Positions 26,586 through 33,260 of a stretch of 33,260 bases of DNA are shown piece after piece (the stretch's first letter is position 1; each line of letters opens with the position of its first letter). The DNA is taken from assembly GCA_030040655.1 (NCBI GenBank), contig JASHTH010000331.1, forward strand, positions 1-33,260, written 5' to 3'. The notes beneath the pieces were generated by a model. The model was not told where the DNA came from and searched no databases. It saw only the letters and a list, made by a program, of their open reading frames with translations. This DNA comes from Acidobacteriaceae bacterium. GTDB taxonomy: Bacteria; Acidobacteriota; Terriglobia; Terriglobales; Acidobacteriaceae. The translations under genes were made by a program, and so were the position numbers.

Positions 26586-27209
26586 CATCAGCAGACGAAA
26601 ATGCTCCCGAAGCACTTTCACCGTTTGGTCGAATGGATCGACCGAACCGTAGGACCGGGAGAGCATCACGCCACCCTCCATCGTGGCGAGCACATAGGTT
26701 GCCAGAGCCTCGATATCGATACCTGCCGGGAGGGGCGCAGCCTGGAGGCAATCGCGGACGGCGTCGATCCAACCGCGAAAATTCTCGGCGATGAGCTTGT
26801 GCGCCGGACGATTTTCCGGATCGATTTCGAGCGCCAGACGCCCCAGCGGGCATCCGTATTTCGCATCCGTCATCAGAATGCGTTCGCGATAGCCCTCAAG
26901 GATGGCGAAGATGCGCTCGATGGGCTCGGATGTGGCCGCGTGTGCGGGTTCGACGATCATGGGATAGAGCGCGACCCGATAGCTCTGAAGCACCTCACGC
27001 AGCAGCGCTTCCTTACTGTCGAAGAAGTGGTAAAAACTGCCGGAGTTGACCTTTGCGTGGGCCAACAAGTCAGCCATGGAAGTACCGGCAAAACCCCGCT
27101 CCCAAAAGAGATAACGCGCCGATTCAACGAGCCGCTGCCGCGTCGCGGGCCCCGCGGACCGGACGAGGGTGGGTTTCTTGACCGTGGATGCGGGAACGAC
27201 ATTCGCCAT
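26580..27209 (-). CDS. TetR/AcrR-family transcriptional regulator
   Basis: A 209-aa regulator. The ATG at 27209 has AGGA seven bases upstream, so I prefer it to the upstream 27245. Residues about 20-65 are the TetR helix-turn-helix: TRQRLVESARYLFWERGFAGTSMADLLAHAKVNSGSFYHFFDSKEALLREVL, with the typical SGSFYHFF recognition helix. The C-terminal helical domain (about 85-205) would bind a ligand and dimerise. It is divergent from the SRPBCC gene, with 86 bases between the starts, and a promoter and near-palindrome lie in that gap. Regulators in this position usually repress the divergent gene and themselves. The ligand is unknown. Confidence 0.9.
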   Translation of the reverse strand: MANVVPASTVKKPTLVRSAGPATRQRLVESARYLFWERGFAGTSMADLLAHAKVNSGSFYHFFDSKEALLREVLQSYRVALYPMIVEPAHAATSEPIERIFAILEGYRERILMTDAKYGCPLGRLALEIDPENRPAHKLIAENFRGWIDAVRDCLQAAPLPAGIDIEALATYVLATMEGGVMLSRSYGSVDPFDQTVKVLREHFRLLMK

Positions 27210-27238
27210 AGAAAGTCCTGAAAATCTTGGAGAAGCTC

Positions 27239-27278
27239 TTGACAACTCAGGTTATATTGATTTTACTTGAACGATCAA
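27239..27278 (+). promoter_or_regulatory. Promoter and likely TetR operator for the SRPBCC gene
   Basis: A perfect -35 TTGACA (27239-27244), 17-bp spacer, then TTTACT (27262-27267, four of six matches to consensus). TTGA-ACGA-TCAA (27267-27278) begins at the end of the -10 and covers the expected transcription start, the classic place for a TetR-family repressor. AGGGG nine bases before the ATG at 27296 is the ribosome-binding site. Confidence 0.55.
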
Positions 27279-27295
27279 CCAAGGGGTCTCGTTTC

Positions 27296-27862
27296 ATGAA
27301 AACACCCTTTCTCGCGGTACTCTTTGCGGCTGCCAGTGTTTCCGCTCAACCTACCGGTCCGGTCGCCGCCGGTGCGGCGCAGCCGGACGATTCAGCAAAG
27401 ATATTGCGGATCGAGTTGTCGATTCCTGCCCCGGTCCACGATGTGTGGGAGGCCTTCACGACAAAGCAGGGTTTGAGCAGCTGGCTGGCGCCCGATGTGT
27501 CGGTTGAGTTGAAACCCGGTGGGAACTGGCTGGTGAAGTTTCCCGGAAGCACGGGAGGAGGTACCATCGTGAGCTTTATGCCGGAGAAGGAGATCGTAAT
27601 CAACGCGCTCGCGCCGGATCGCTTCCCGCAGGTGCGCGCCGCACGAACGCGTGCTGTATTTACCTTCACGGCGAAGGGGAATAACACGCTTGTAAGCCTG
27701 ACCCAAACGGGCTGGCAAAGCGGCGCGGAGTGGGATGCGGCCTATGAGTACCTGGCGGCCGGAAATGCAGAGTTGCTCGCAATGCTGCACCATCGCTTTG
27801 TAGCCGGGCCGACGGACTGGCAAAAGGCGATGGCTGAGGCCGCAGACAAATCTGCGAAATAA
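27296..27862 (+). CDS. Exported SRPBCC / AHSA1-domain protein
   Basis: A 188-aa protein starting at 27296, supported by AGGGG upstream and by an immediate signal peptide (MKTPFLAVLFAAASVSAQ). The rest is an AHSA1-type START-like (SRPBCC) fold: IELSIPAPVHDVWEAFTTKQGLSSWLAPDVSVELKPGGNW near residues 45-85, and later LVSLTQTGWQSGAEWDAAYEYL. Such domains form a hydrophobic pocket for lipophilic ligands. Most family members are cytoplasmic; export here is a minor oddity. It lies divergent to the TetR regulator and 31 bp before a DUF1761 gene, so the two are probably cotranscribed under TetR control. The ligand is unknown. Confidence 0.85.
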   Translation: MKTPFLAVLFAAASVSAQPTGPVAAGAAQPDDSAKILRIELSIPAPVHDVWEAFTTKQGLSSWLAPDVSVELKPGGNWLVKFPGSTGGGTIVSFMPEKEIVINALAPDRFPQVRAARTRAVFTFTAKGNNTLVSLTQTGWQSGAEWDAAYEYLAAGNAELLAMLHHRFVAGPTDWQKAMAEAADKSAK

Positions 27863-27893
27863 CCGGCGCAAGATGAGCAGGAGGAAAGAAACG

Positions 27894-28289
27894 ATGAGCA
27901 GCCATTTGAATTATTGGGCGGTGCTGGCCGCGGCCGTATCGTCCTTCGTGCTGGGTGGGATATGGTACAGAATCTTCTCTGCGCAATGGAAGAAGGCTAA
28001 CGGCTTTGAGGTTGAGCCGCCGGCCGGGAATCCTGCAAAGATCTTTGGGGTCGGCTTCCTGTTCAGCCTAATCATGGCATTCAATCTGGCGAAGTTCCTT
28101 GACAGTCCGACGACGACCGCAGCGTGGGGTGCCACGGCCGGCTTCCTGGCCGGATTTGGGTGGTGCTTTATGGGAATCGGCATCATCTGCTTGTTTGAGC
28201 GCAAGTCCTGGAGTTACATACTGATCAATGGAGGCTTTCTGACGGTGGCGCTCACGCTGATGGGCTTGATCCTGGGCGCCTGGCGCTGA
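27894..28289 (+). CDS. DUF1761 family membrane protein
   Basis: A 131-aa protein with four hydrophobic helices. The start LNYWAVLAAAVSSFVLGGIWYRIFSAQWKKANGF is typical of DUF1761, including the GxxWY motif after helix 1. The ATG at 27894 has AGGAGG nine bases upstream; an ATG at 27873 would add seven residues but lies over the ribosome-binding site. It follows the SRPBCC gene by 31 bp and likely shares its TetR-controlled promoter. No function is established for the family. It should sit in the cytoplasmic membrane. Confidence 0.85.
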   Translation: MSSHLNYWAVLAAAVSSFVLGGIWYRIFSAQWKKANGFEVEPPAGNPAKIFGVGFLFSLIMAFNLAKFLDSPTTTAAWGATAGFLAGFGWCFMGIGIICLFERKSWSYILINGGFLTVALTLMGLILGAWR

Positions 28290-28705
28290 AATGGCTTGCG
28301 TCCGGGCGGGCCCTTCGGCAGATTGGTCGAACCGCTGCGCTAATAGACACGTTGCCCTTTCAGATTCCCAACACGTTCGACCGCAAGTTGACCTGACGGG
28401 GAGAGAAACCACTATAGCATTCACAGCCCGCCCGCGAAGCAAATGATTGGATTCGAATTGGCAGGCGGCGCCCTCTAAGCAAACTGGTGGATCTCGGCGA
28501 GCGCATAATCGGAGCGCACAATCGCCAATGCACTCACGAGCGCCGAATGCGGAGTTCCGGGCGAATGACGGCCATTCCGGAACATTCGGGGACCGGGAAT
28601 CCGGCTCCGGGCTGTCGGGGCAGGCGAAACTAATTGGTATGGTCCGCCGCCTCTTCGAGGTATGCGGCTATAAGTGGTGCAACAGCAGGCGGACCACCTC
28701 GTCTG
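28290..28705. other. Gene-poor stretch with a 9-bp inverted repeat
   Basis: No gene is supported here; the long open frame crossing it has no family similarity and spans the repeat at 28793. TGGTCCGCC (28640-28648) and its exact reverse complement GGCGGACCA (28688-28696) form a possible cruciform with a smaller CCTC/GAGG hairpin inside. It lies directly before the IS110 fragment. Confidence 0.35.
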
Positions 28706-28795
28706 ATGGAAATTCATGGTATTGGACCGCTTACGGCGATGGCGGTGGTAGCCTCCGTCGGCAGCGGCTCCAGGTTCCGGAAAGCGCGCTCGTTC
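28706..28795 (+). pseudogene. IS110-family transposase fragment
   Basis: About 30 codons read MEIHGIGPLTAMAVVASVGS followed by SRFRKARSF. This matches the helix-hairpin-helix-like Transposase_20 segment of IS110/IS1111 transposases (IPGIGPLTA...VASVGD...F..AR.F). The full protein is about 350-400 aa, so this is a remnant. The match stops where the 93-bp repeat begins at 28793. Confidence 0.6.
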
Positions 28796-28885
28796 CGAAT
28801 TCGTTGGCATTTCAACGCAAGGTGTCGGTCGGAACCGGGAATATGACGTTCATTTTCATAACATCCCGTCCGGATTCGGACAGAG
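28793..28885 (-). repeat. 93-bp repeat (copy 2), joined to the IS110 fragment
   Basis: Second copy of the sequence upstream of the ADOP gene (26273-26365), in the same orientation, with five differences. The GTCCG-GATT-CGGAC inverted repeat (28868-28881) is fully conserved. No ADOP gene or other recognisable gene follows it on the minus strand, where the IS110 fragment lies instead. Confidence 0.6.
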
Positions 28886-29435
28886 GTGGACTCTTCGAGG
28901 TTTTCCGCCGAGGATGTCCAGAACAAGGCTTTCGACTTTCAGGTGTCGCACGATTCGAAACCGGCTCGCACCCAGGACAGCCGGGGTGGCCATCTCTAGA
29001 GTGGGGCCTCATTGATGTGAGCCGCTCAAGGCGGCTTTTGCGGGTTGCTAGCACGGGGTCCCGGTTGAGTTGTGCCACCTTAAGACGACCGGTCAGTTCG
29101 AGATTTGCATCAAGTCGTTGCGCTTGTCCTCTGCTACCTCGTTTTCGGATGTAGTCCCGGATCGCCTTCTCATCGCGGCCCTCCATGGGCACGAAATATC
29201 TTCATCCAGAAATCCCGCCCGGCGTCGTTCTGCTTACCCTTCGCGTAGACCCGCACCGGGTGGATCGCGCTCTTGCCATTGATAAACTCACCCGAGCGGA
29301 AGGCGAAAGGCGTCTTTTCCCGCCGCGCTTCGCCTCCACCCGTCACTTACGATCGTCAACCCATCCCAAAAGCCTCGTAAATCCGTGAGACAGCCGTTAG
29401 ACTCAGTCTTCAGTTCGTTGGACTCAAGATCGACG
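28886..29435 (-). other. Gene-poor stretch with two short overlapping minus-strand frames
   Basis: No family was recognised. On the minus strand a 58-codon frame (GTG at 29346, stop at 29170) reads in part GEFINGKSAIHPVRVYAKGK then RDFWMKIFRAHGGPR. Its stop overlaps the ATG of a 26-codon frame (29173-29093) ending EDKRNDLMQISN. The ATGA overlap and composition look coding, but both are too short to judge. They may be remnants of a larger gene. Confidence 0.25.
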
Positions 29436-30764
29436 ATGAAACAAAGCAGGTCGCACAATAGAGTGCTCTTTCGCCAACTCGCTCCCGTGTTCCTTTCTTG
29501 CGCATTCGCTTTCGCGCAGGACACGGCCATGTTTCGAGGCGATCTTGGTCACTCGGGTATCTATGAGGGAGCGGGAGTGCCCAAACTCAACGGAGTCAAG
29601 TGGACCTTCCACACTCACGGCGAAGTCATCTCATCACCCGCCATCGTCGACGGCGTCGTCTATATTGGCAGCAACGACGGCAATCTTTACGCTATAGACC
29701 AGCAAACCGGCTCCCAGAAATGGAGCTTCTCCACCGAAGCCCGCATCACCTCATCGCCCGCCGTCGCCAATGGCCTAGTCTATTTCAGCAGCTACGATGG
29801 AAACTTCTACGCAGTTGAAACTACATCAGGAAGGCTGCGATGGAAGTTTCGCAACGCGGGCGAGCGCCGCTACGCCGCAACGCATCTGCACGGCTCCCTT
29901 CCTGCGGGCGAAACAATGCCCGACCCTTTCGACATCTATCTCTCCTCGCCCGCGGTCTGGAATGGCGCCATCTACTTCGGCAGTGGCGACGGCAATATTT
30001 ATTCGCTCGATGCCGCTGCCGGTTCGCTCAGGTGGAAGTTCCGGACCGGCGATGTTGTGCACGCCTCGCCCGCCATTGTCGATGGCAAGCTCTACATCGG
30101 CAGTTGGGATAGCTATTTCTACGCGCTCGATGCTGGCACTGGAAAAGAGCTTTGGCGATTCAAAACCGGGGAAGACGCCGACATCCATAATCAGGTCGGC
30201 ATCCAGTCTTCCGCCACAGTGGCAAACGGTCTGGTCTATTTCGGCTGCCGCGATTCGAATTTCTACGCTCTGGATGCGACGACGGGTACAGAACGATGGT
30301 TCTTTAACAACAAGGGCTCGTGGGTCATTACCTCACCCGTGGTGCAGGCGGGCAAGGTCTACTTTGCGACATCGGACTCGGCGATCCTCCGCATACTCGA
30401 CGCCCAGACCGGCGTACCCACTGGCTCAATCCAGTTCCACTGGCCTTTCTTTGCATCGCCCTCAATTGCAGGCAATACGCTCTATCTCGGCGGCCAAGAT
30501 GGAAAACTCGTTGCGATCGATCTCGCTTCGGACAAACCCATATGGGTCTTTCAGTCGGAGGGCTCCCGCCACAGTCTGGCCGCAATCTCTAAGCCCGACG
30601 GTAGTCCCAACTACGAAGCCGCCTTCACTTCCAACTTCTACGATGACTTGCTGGTCGGTGTCAGCAAAGTCCACGCCGTAGGCATGATCCTGTCGTCGCC
30701 CGTGGTCTCGGGCAATGTTGTCTACATAGGAAGCTCCGACGGCAGCCTCTACGCCCTTGAATAG
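29436..30764 (+). CDS. Exported PQQ-like / BamB-like beta-propeller protein
   Basis: About 442 aa from the ATG at 29436, which begins a signal peptide (MKQSRSHNRVLFRQLAPVFL, then SCAFAFAQ); a GTG at 29385 would add 17 hydrophilic residues. The mature protein has at least seven clear PQQ-type blades with the repeated pattern SSPAIVDGVVYIGSNDGNLYAIDQQTGSQKW (and later SSPAVANGLVYFSSYDGNFYA, HASPAIVDGKLYIGSWDSYF and SSPVVSGNVVYIGSSDGSLYAL). The regularity is closer to BamB-like or generic PQQ-repeat proteins than to alcohol dehydrogenases, and no heme or vicinal Cys pair is seen. It is probably a periplasmic binding or scaffold propeller. It ends 62 bp before the IS at 30827. Confidence 0.85.
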   Translation: MKQSRSHNRVLFRQLAPVFLSCAFAFAQDTAMFRGDLGHSGIYEGAGVPKLNGVKWTFHTHGEVISSPAIVDGVVYIGSNDGNLYAIDQQTGSQKWSFSTEARITSSPAVANGLVYFSSYDGNFYAVETTSGRLRWKFRNAGERRYAATHLHGSLPAGETMPDPFDIYLSSPAVWNGAIYFGSGDGNIYSLDAAAGSLRWKFRTGDVVHASPAIVDGKLYIGSWDSYFYALDAGTGKELWRFKTGEDADIHNQVGIQSSATVANGLVYFGCRDSNFYALDATTGTERWFFNNKGSWVITSPVVQAGKVYFATSDSAILRILDAQTGVPTGSIQFHWPFFASPSIAGNTLYLGGQDGKLVAIDLASDKPIWVFQSEGSRHSLAAISKPDGSPNYEAAFTSNFYDDLLVGVSKVHAVGMILSSPVVSGNVVYIGSSDGSLYALE

Positions 30765-30826
30765 GCGAAACTCTCTGCGGGCTTTTGTCTTGGAATTCGC
30801 AGGCCGCCTCATGCTCGGCATCATCC

Positions 30827-32173
30827 TGTGGCTCGCCAAAATAACGATTCTGCCGTCGAATCAGGCAAATGCGTTGTTTTACGCATCCGGTCAGTCGGCG
30901 TGTCAAACTGGCCGTATGATACGCCTGCTGGGACTCATGGTTGCTCTAATCGCGCAATTCCACCGGTCTCGACGCGACCTGCTTTTGGAAAACTTGGCGC
31001 TGCGGCAGCAACTCGCCGTTTTGAAACGGCGGCATCCGCAACCGCGATTCGTAGCTTCTGATCGATTGTTCTGGGTGGTTTTGTGTCGACTCTGGCGAGG
31101 ATGGAAGGACGTACTGATTCTCGTCCAGCCGGAAACAGTTGTCCGATGGCACCGGGCGGGATTCAAAGCGTACTGGGCCTGGCTCTCGCGCCGTCGAGCT
31201 CGGGCGGGAAGGAAGCGAGTCAGCAAAGAACTGCGCGAACTCATTTTCCGCATGGTGGTTGAGAACCCGACCTGGGGCGCGCCGCGCATCCATGGAGAAC
31301 TGAAGATGCTTGGCTTCGATGTTGCCGAGAGAACCGTACTGCGCTGGATGCGCAAGGCCCCTCGAAGTCCCGAGCCGGCAAAGCAGTGGATGGCGTTTCT
31401 GACCAATCACCGCGAAGCCATCGCAGCGATGGATTTCTTCACCGTGCCCACGATCACTTTCAGCGTTCTCTATTGTTTCTTCGTCATTGCGCATGCCCGG
31501 CGACGTATTCTCCACTGTAATGTGACGAGGCATCCGAACAGCCCTTGGGTGGTTCAGCAGTTGCGCGAGGCCTTCCCCTTCGACCTGGCTCCGAAGTACC
31601 TGATCTTTGATCGTGCTGCAAACTTCAATCGGGAAGTCGTCGATACCGTGAGCAGCTTCGGCATTCAGCCCAAGCGTACCAGCTTTCGAAGCCCGTGGCA
31701 GAACGGCGTCGCTGAGCGCTGGATCGGCAACTTCCGCAGGGATCTGCTCGACCATGTGATCGTTCTCAACGAACGGCATCTAAAACGCCTAACAAACGAG
31801 TACATCCGTTACTACCATAACGATCGAACCCATCTGGCGCTGGCGAAGGGAACACCGGCGGGTCGCAAAGCAGCGAGCAAATCTGGCGTCGAGGTCGGGG
31901 CGAGGATTATAGCGATGCCAAAGCTCGGCGGTCTGCATCATCGCTACGAATGGGCCGCCTGAGTCACTGCTTTGAAGATCTCTCTTCAGCGTTGAGGATG
32001 AACTGCGGGAGAGGTATGCCCGCTGTTCTTTCCTTCGCCCAGTGCGGTGTGCCTTGATGAGTTCCCACCGTCTAATGGTCTACGTCAACCCAGCCGAAAA
32101 TCTTCTGCGAGACTGTCCGCGTGTCAGACACGCAGGTCCATTTTGCACCCGGATGGAATTTTGGCGGAGGACA
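30827..32173 (+). mobile_element. Complete IS element, 1347 bp, with 16-bp imperfect terminal repeats
   Basis: The left end TGTGGCTCGCCAAAAT (30827-30842) and the reverse complement of the right end TGTCCTCCGCCAAAAT (32158-32173) agree at 12 of 16 bases. The left end agrees better (15 of 16) with the right end of the related IS at position 900. One transposase gene fills most of the element, and a 211-bp non-coding tail follows it. I see no clear direct target duplication: the left flank ends in ATCC and the right flank begins GGAC. The right end abuts a truncated csb1, so the insertion or a later deletion removed flanking DNA. Confidence 0.7.
30916..31962 (+). CDS. IS transposase with integrase catalytic core
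   Basis: A 348-aa protein from the ATG at 30916, inside the IS; the open frame extends upstream to 30757 but that part crosses the IS end. The N-terminus (HRSRRDLLLENLALRQQLAVLKRR) is a coiled/HTH-like region common in integrase-type transposases. An HTH-like segment follows (NPTWGAPRIHGELKMLGFDV). The catalytic core has Asp in AAMDFF, Asp in LIFDRA and Glu in NGVAERW, then YYHNDRTH. It looks intact, so the element may be active. It is related to, but clearly diverged from, the transposase at 2-682, sharing roughly two thirds of residues by eye. Confidence 0.9.
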   Translation: MIRLLGLMVALIAQFHRSRRDLLLENLALRQQLAVLKRRHPQPRFVASDRLFWVVLCRLWRGWKDVLILVQPETVVRWHRAGFKAYWAWLSRRRARAGRKRVSKELRELIFRMVVENPTWGAPRIHGELKMLGFDVAERTVLRWMRKAPRSPEPAKQWMAFLTNHREAIAAMDFFTVPTITFSVLYCFFVIAHARRRILHCNVTRHPNSPWVVQQLREAFPFDLAPKYLIFDRAANFNREVVDTVSSFGIQPKRTSFRSPWQNGVAERWIGNFRRDLLDHVIVLNERHLKRLTNEYIRYYHNDRTHLALAKGTPAGRKAASKSGVEVGARIIAMPKLGGLHHRYEWAA

Positions 32174-32440
32174 GGACGACTTGTCACGCGAGACGGCCAG
32201 CAAACTCTCTTCGAGCCGATTGGCCTGGGACTGCACGCTGTCCACCAAAACGCACCAGACCTCACGCCCGTCCAAGCGGCGCCGCTCAAAGACGTGGCGT
32301 GGCGGAGGATTATTGCGGCCATCTCCCGGATAGGTAGGCGGAAAGATCTTGTCCCCCTTGCCTCCCACAGGCTGAAGACGTTGGCGGCGGCGAATAGCAG
32401 CGTGCTTGGAAACATACTCAGAGAGCGTGGCAGCGTCCAT
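32174..32440 (-). pseudogene. csb1: Csb1/Cas7 N-terminal fragment (type I-G/I-U CRISPR), cut by the IS
   Basis: About 89 codons from the ATG at 32440 (AGGGG upstream). The pattern LQPVGGKGDKIFPPTYPGDG, then FERRRLDGREVWCVLVDSVQSQANRLEESLL matches the conserved start of Csb1 (GSU0053, Cas7 of type I-U/I-G), including the PPTYP and DSVQSQANRLE motifs. Full proteins are about 300 aa or more. The match ends at the IS right end (32173/32174); beyond it the frame continues only in IS sequence. The missing C-terminus does not appear on the other side of the IS. No cas3, csx17, csb2, cas1/2 or CRISPR array is in the window. In an active system Csb1 would form the backbone binding crRNA; here it is a relic. 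Confidence 0.65.
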
Positions 32441-32946
32441 GATCCCCTTCCATTTTGCTCTTTACAGAATTTGGCGTTGACCCGACTGCTATCTCGCCTC
32501 GATTCGGTGTCTGAAATCATAAAGCAAATCTCTCTGCTGTTTGGCCCTCGTAAGCCATCGACGACCACCAGGTGCGCGCCCGGCGTGAAGCGGAGTCAGA
32601 CCGGGATTTGGAGCAACTTCTTCTCCCATCTGGTCTCGCGTTGCCGTCCGTCCAAGGAACTCGGTCGATGGGACCTCGGCACACTAATTAAAACGAAATC
32701 TGAGCAGGAATTCCGTTCGTTCCGTCAGCGGAACGGCGATACACGTCGCAGAGCGCACCATCTGGTGGGAGGGCTGCGGTGTTGGCTTTCGGCAACAAGC
32801 TCGACTGGGACTTCGGCCAGACTTGGCGGAAGGAAACGCAGCGAGAATAACTCGATACGAAGCGCGTGTGGCGATCACAGCTACAATTTCGACTACAGCC
32901 CAAATACATGGCTGGCTCAAATTTGCTGTAAACTATTGAAAATAAA
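32441..32946. other. Gene-poor stretch between the csb1 fragment and tRNA-Pro
   Basis: About 500 bases without a recognised gene. The open frames on both strands either cross the tRNA or run antisense to the csb1 fragment, and none has family similarity. A minus-strand frame ending near 32688 (PLTERTEFLLRFRFN) may be a small remnant. If the csb1 fragment were in its native operon, other cas genes would be expected here; they are absent. Confidence 0.4.
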
Positions 32947-33023
<77 letters not shown>

Positions 33024-33169
33024 AATCTGGATTGTCGAAGCGCATCACTTGAGGCCGGCCTGGCGGCAATGGCCATATCCTGGCGCTTGATTCAGTTTAG
33101 CAGAGAATGCCGTGCGTGATTCGAACCGATAGTGGGTCAGTTTGGATTTGCACAGAGACGGGAAGAGGG

Positions 33170-33260
33170 TCAACTGTAAATGTAAGGCCGTTTGATGGCA
33201 TTTTCGAAGAATTGCGCAACTCTCTCCATGAGTTCCTCGCTTACCGTCGAAGGATGCAAA
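33170..33260 (-). CDS. C-terminus of an unrecognised protein (5' part outside window)
   Basis: The last 29 codons of a minus-strand gene are visible, reading EELMERVAQFFENAIKRPYIYS before the TGA at 33170-33172. The sequence is helical and protein-like, but no family can be named from so short a piece. It lies 147 bases upstream of the tRNA on the same strand. The start is beyond the right edge. Confidence 0.45.
   Translation of the reverse strand, partial: LHPSTVSEELMERVAQFFENAIKRPYIYS

Noticed and set aside
28397-28410. CGGGGAGAGA, shared with the 3' part of tRNA-Pro, as an attachment-site copy
   Set aside because: Only about 10 bases match and no integrase of the tyrosine type is in the window; chance is more likely.
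28447-29154. A 235-codon plus-strand open frame
   Set aside because: It crosses the 93-bp repeat and the IS110 fragment in a different frame, has no family similarity and is best explained as chance in GC-rich DNA.

Overview
The window looks like a chromosomal segment of an Acidobacteriota bacterium, probably a Solibacter/Bryobacterales-like soil heterotroph. Three things point there: a large MacB/FtsX-type orphan permease of the acidobacterial ADOP kind, several PQQ-type beta-propeller proteins (one fused to cytochrome c), and a DUF1080 / Gfo-Idh-MocA / TIM-barrel sugar cluster. This placement is inference from gene content; no rRNA or other phylogenetic marker is present apart from one tRNA.

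Layout. Positions 1-900 are the 3' part of an IS element with an integrase-type transposase, cut by the window edge. Next come a D-tagatose/D-psicose 3-epimerase-like gene, a gene remnant cut by a small palindromic repeat (about 2091-2213), and a cytochrome c fused to a helix-hairpin-helix domain (2547-3125).

The centre (3132-17064) is a divergent sugar locus. On the minus strand, from about 11953 down to 3132, a seven-gene operon encodes two exported PQQ-like propellers, a phosphomannose-isomerase-like cupin, a TIM-barrel isomerase/epimerase-like protein, a Gfo/Idh/MocA oxidoreductase, a secreted DUF1080 (3-keto-glycoside hydrolase-like) protein and a mutarotase-like protein. On the plus strand (12547-17064) is a rhamnose/AI-2-class ABC importer: a double ATPase, one permease, and a second permease fused in one polypeptide to a RhaS-like substrate-binding protein. 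A 149-bp repeat with 17-bp perfect terminal inverted repeats lies between the two operons. I infer that the transporter brings in a sugar or glycoside that the minus-strand enzymes oxidise, epimerise and cleave; a 3-keto-sugar route is the most natural reading.

Positions 17173-29435 hold independent units: a cytochrome c-PQQ dehydrogenase, an APC-type amino-acid permease with three 14-bp tandem repeats upstream, a membrane/Sel1-repeat gene with a frameshift, a MatB-like malonyl-CoA synthetase, a small 4-TM protein, the ADOP permease, and a TetR regulator divergent from an SRPBCC protein and a DUF1761 membrane protein. A 93-bp sequence upstream of the ADOP gene recurs 2.5 kb away, joined to an IS110 transposase fragment.

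The right end (29436-33260) is accessory: a fourth PQQ-like propeller, a complete IS element (30827-32173) related to the one at position 1, a Csb1/Cas7 (type I-G/I-U CRISPR) N-terminal fragment cut exactly at that IS end, a tRNA-Pro(CGG), and the C-terminal codons of one further gene. No CRISPR array was seen. The observations most worth following are the permease/binding-protein fusion, the sugar locus as a whole, the truncated cas7 and the dispersed palindromic elements.
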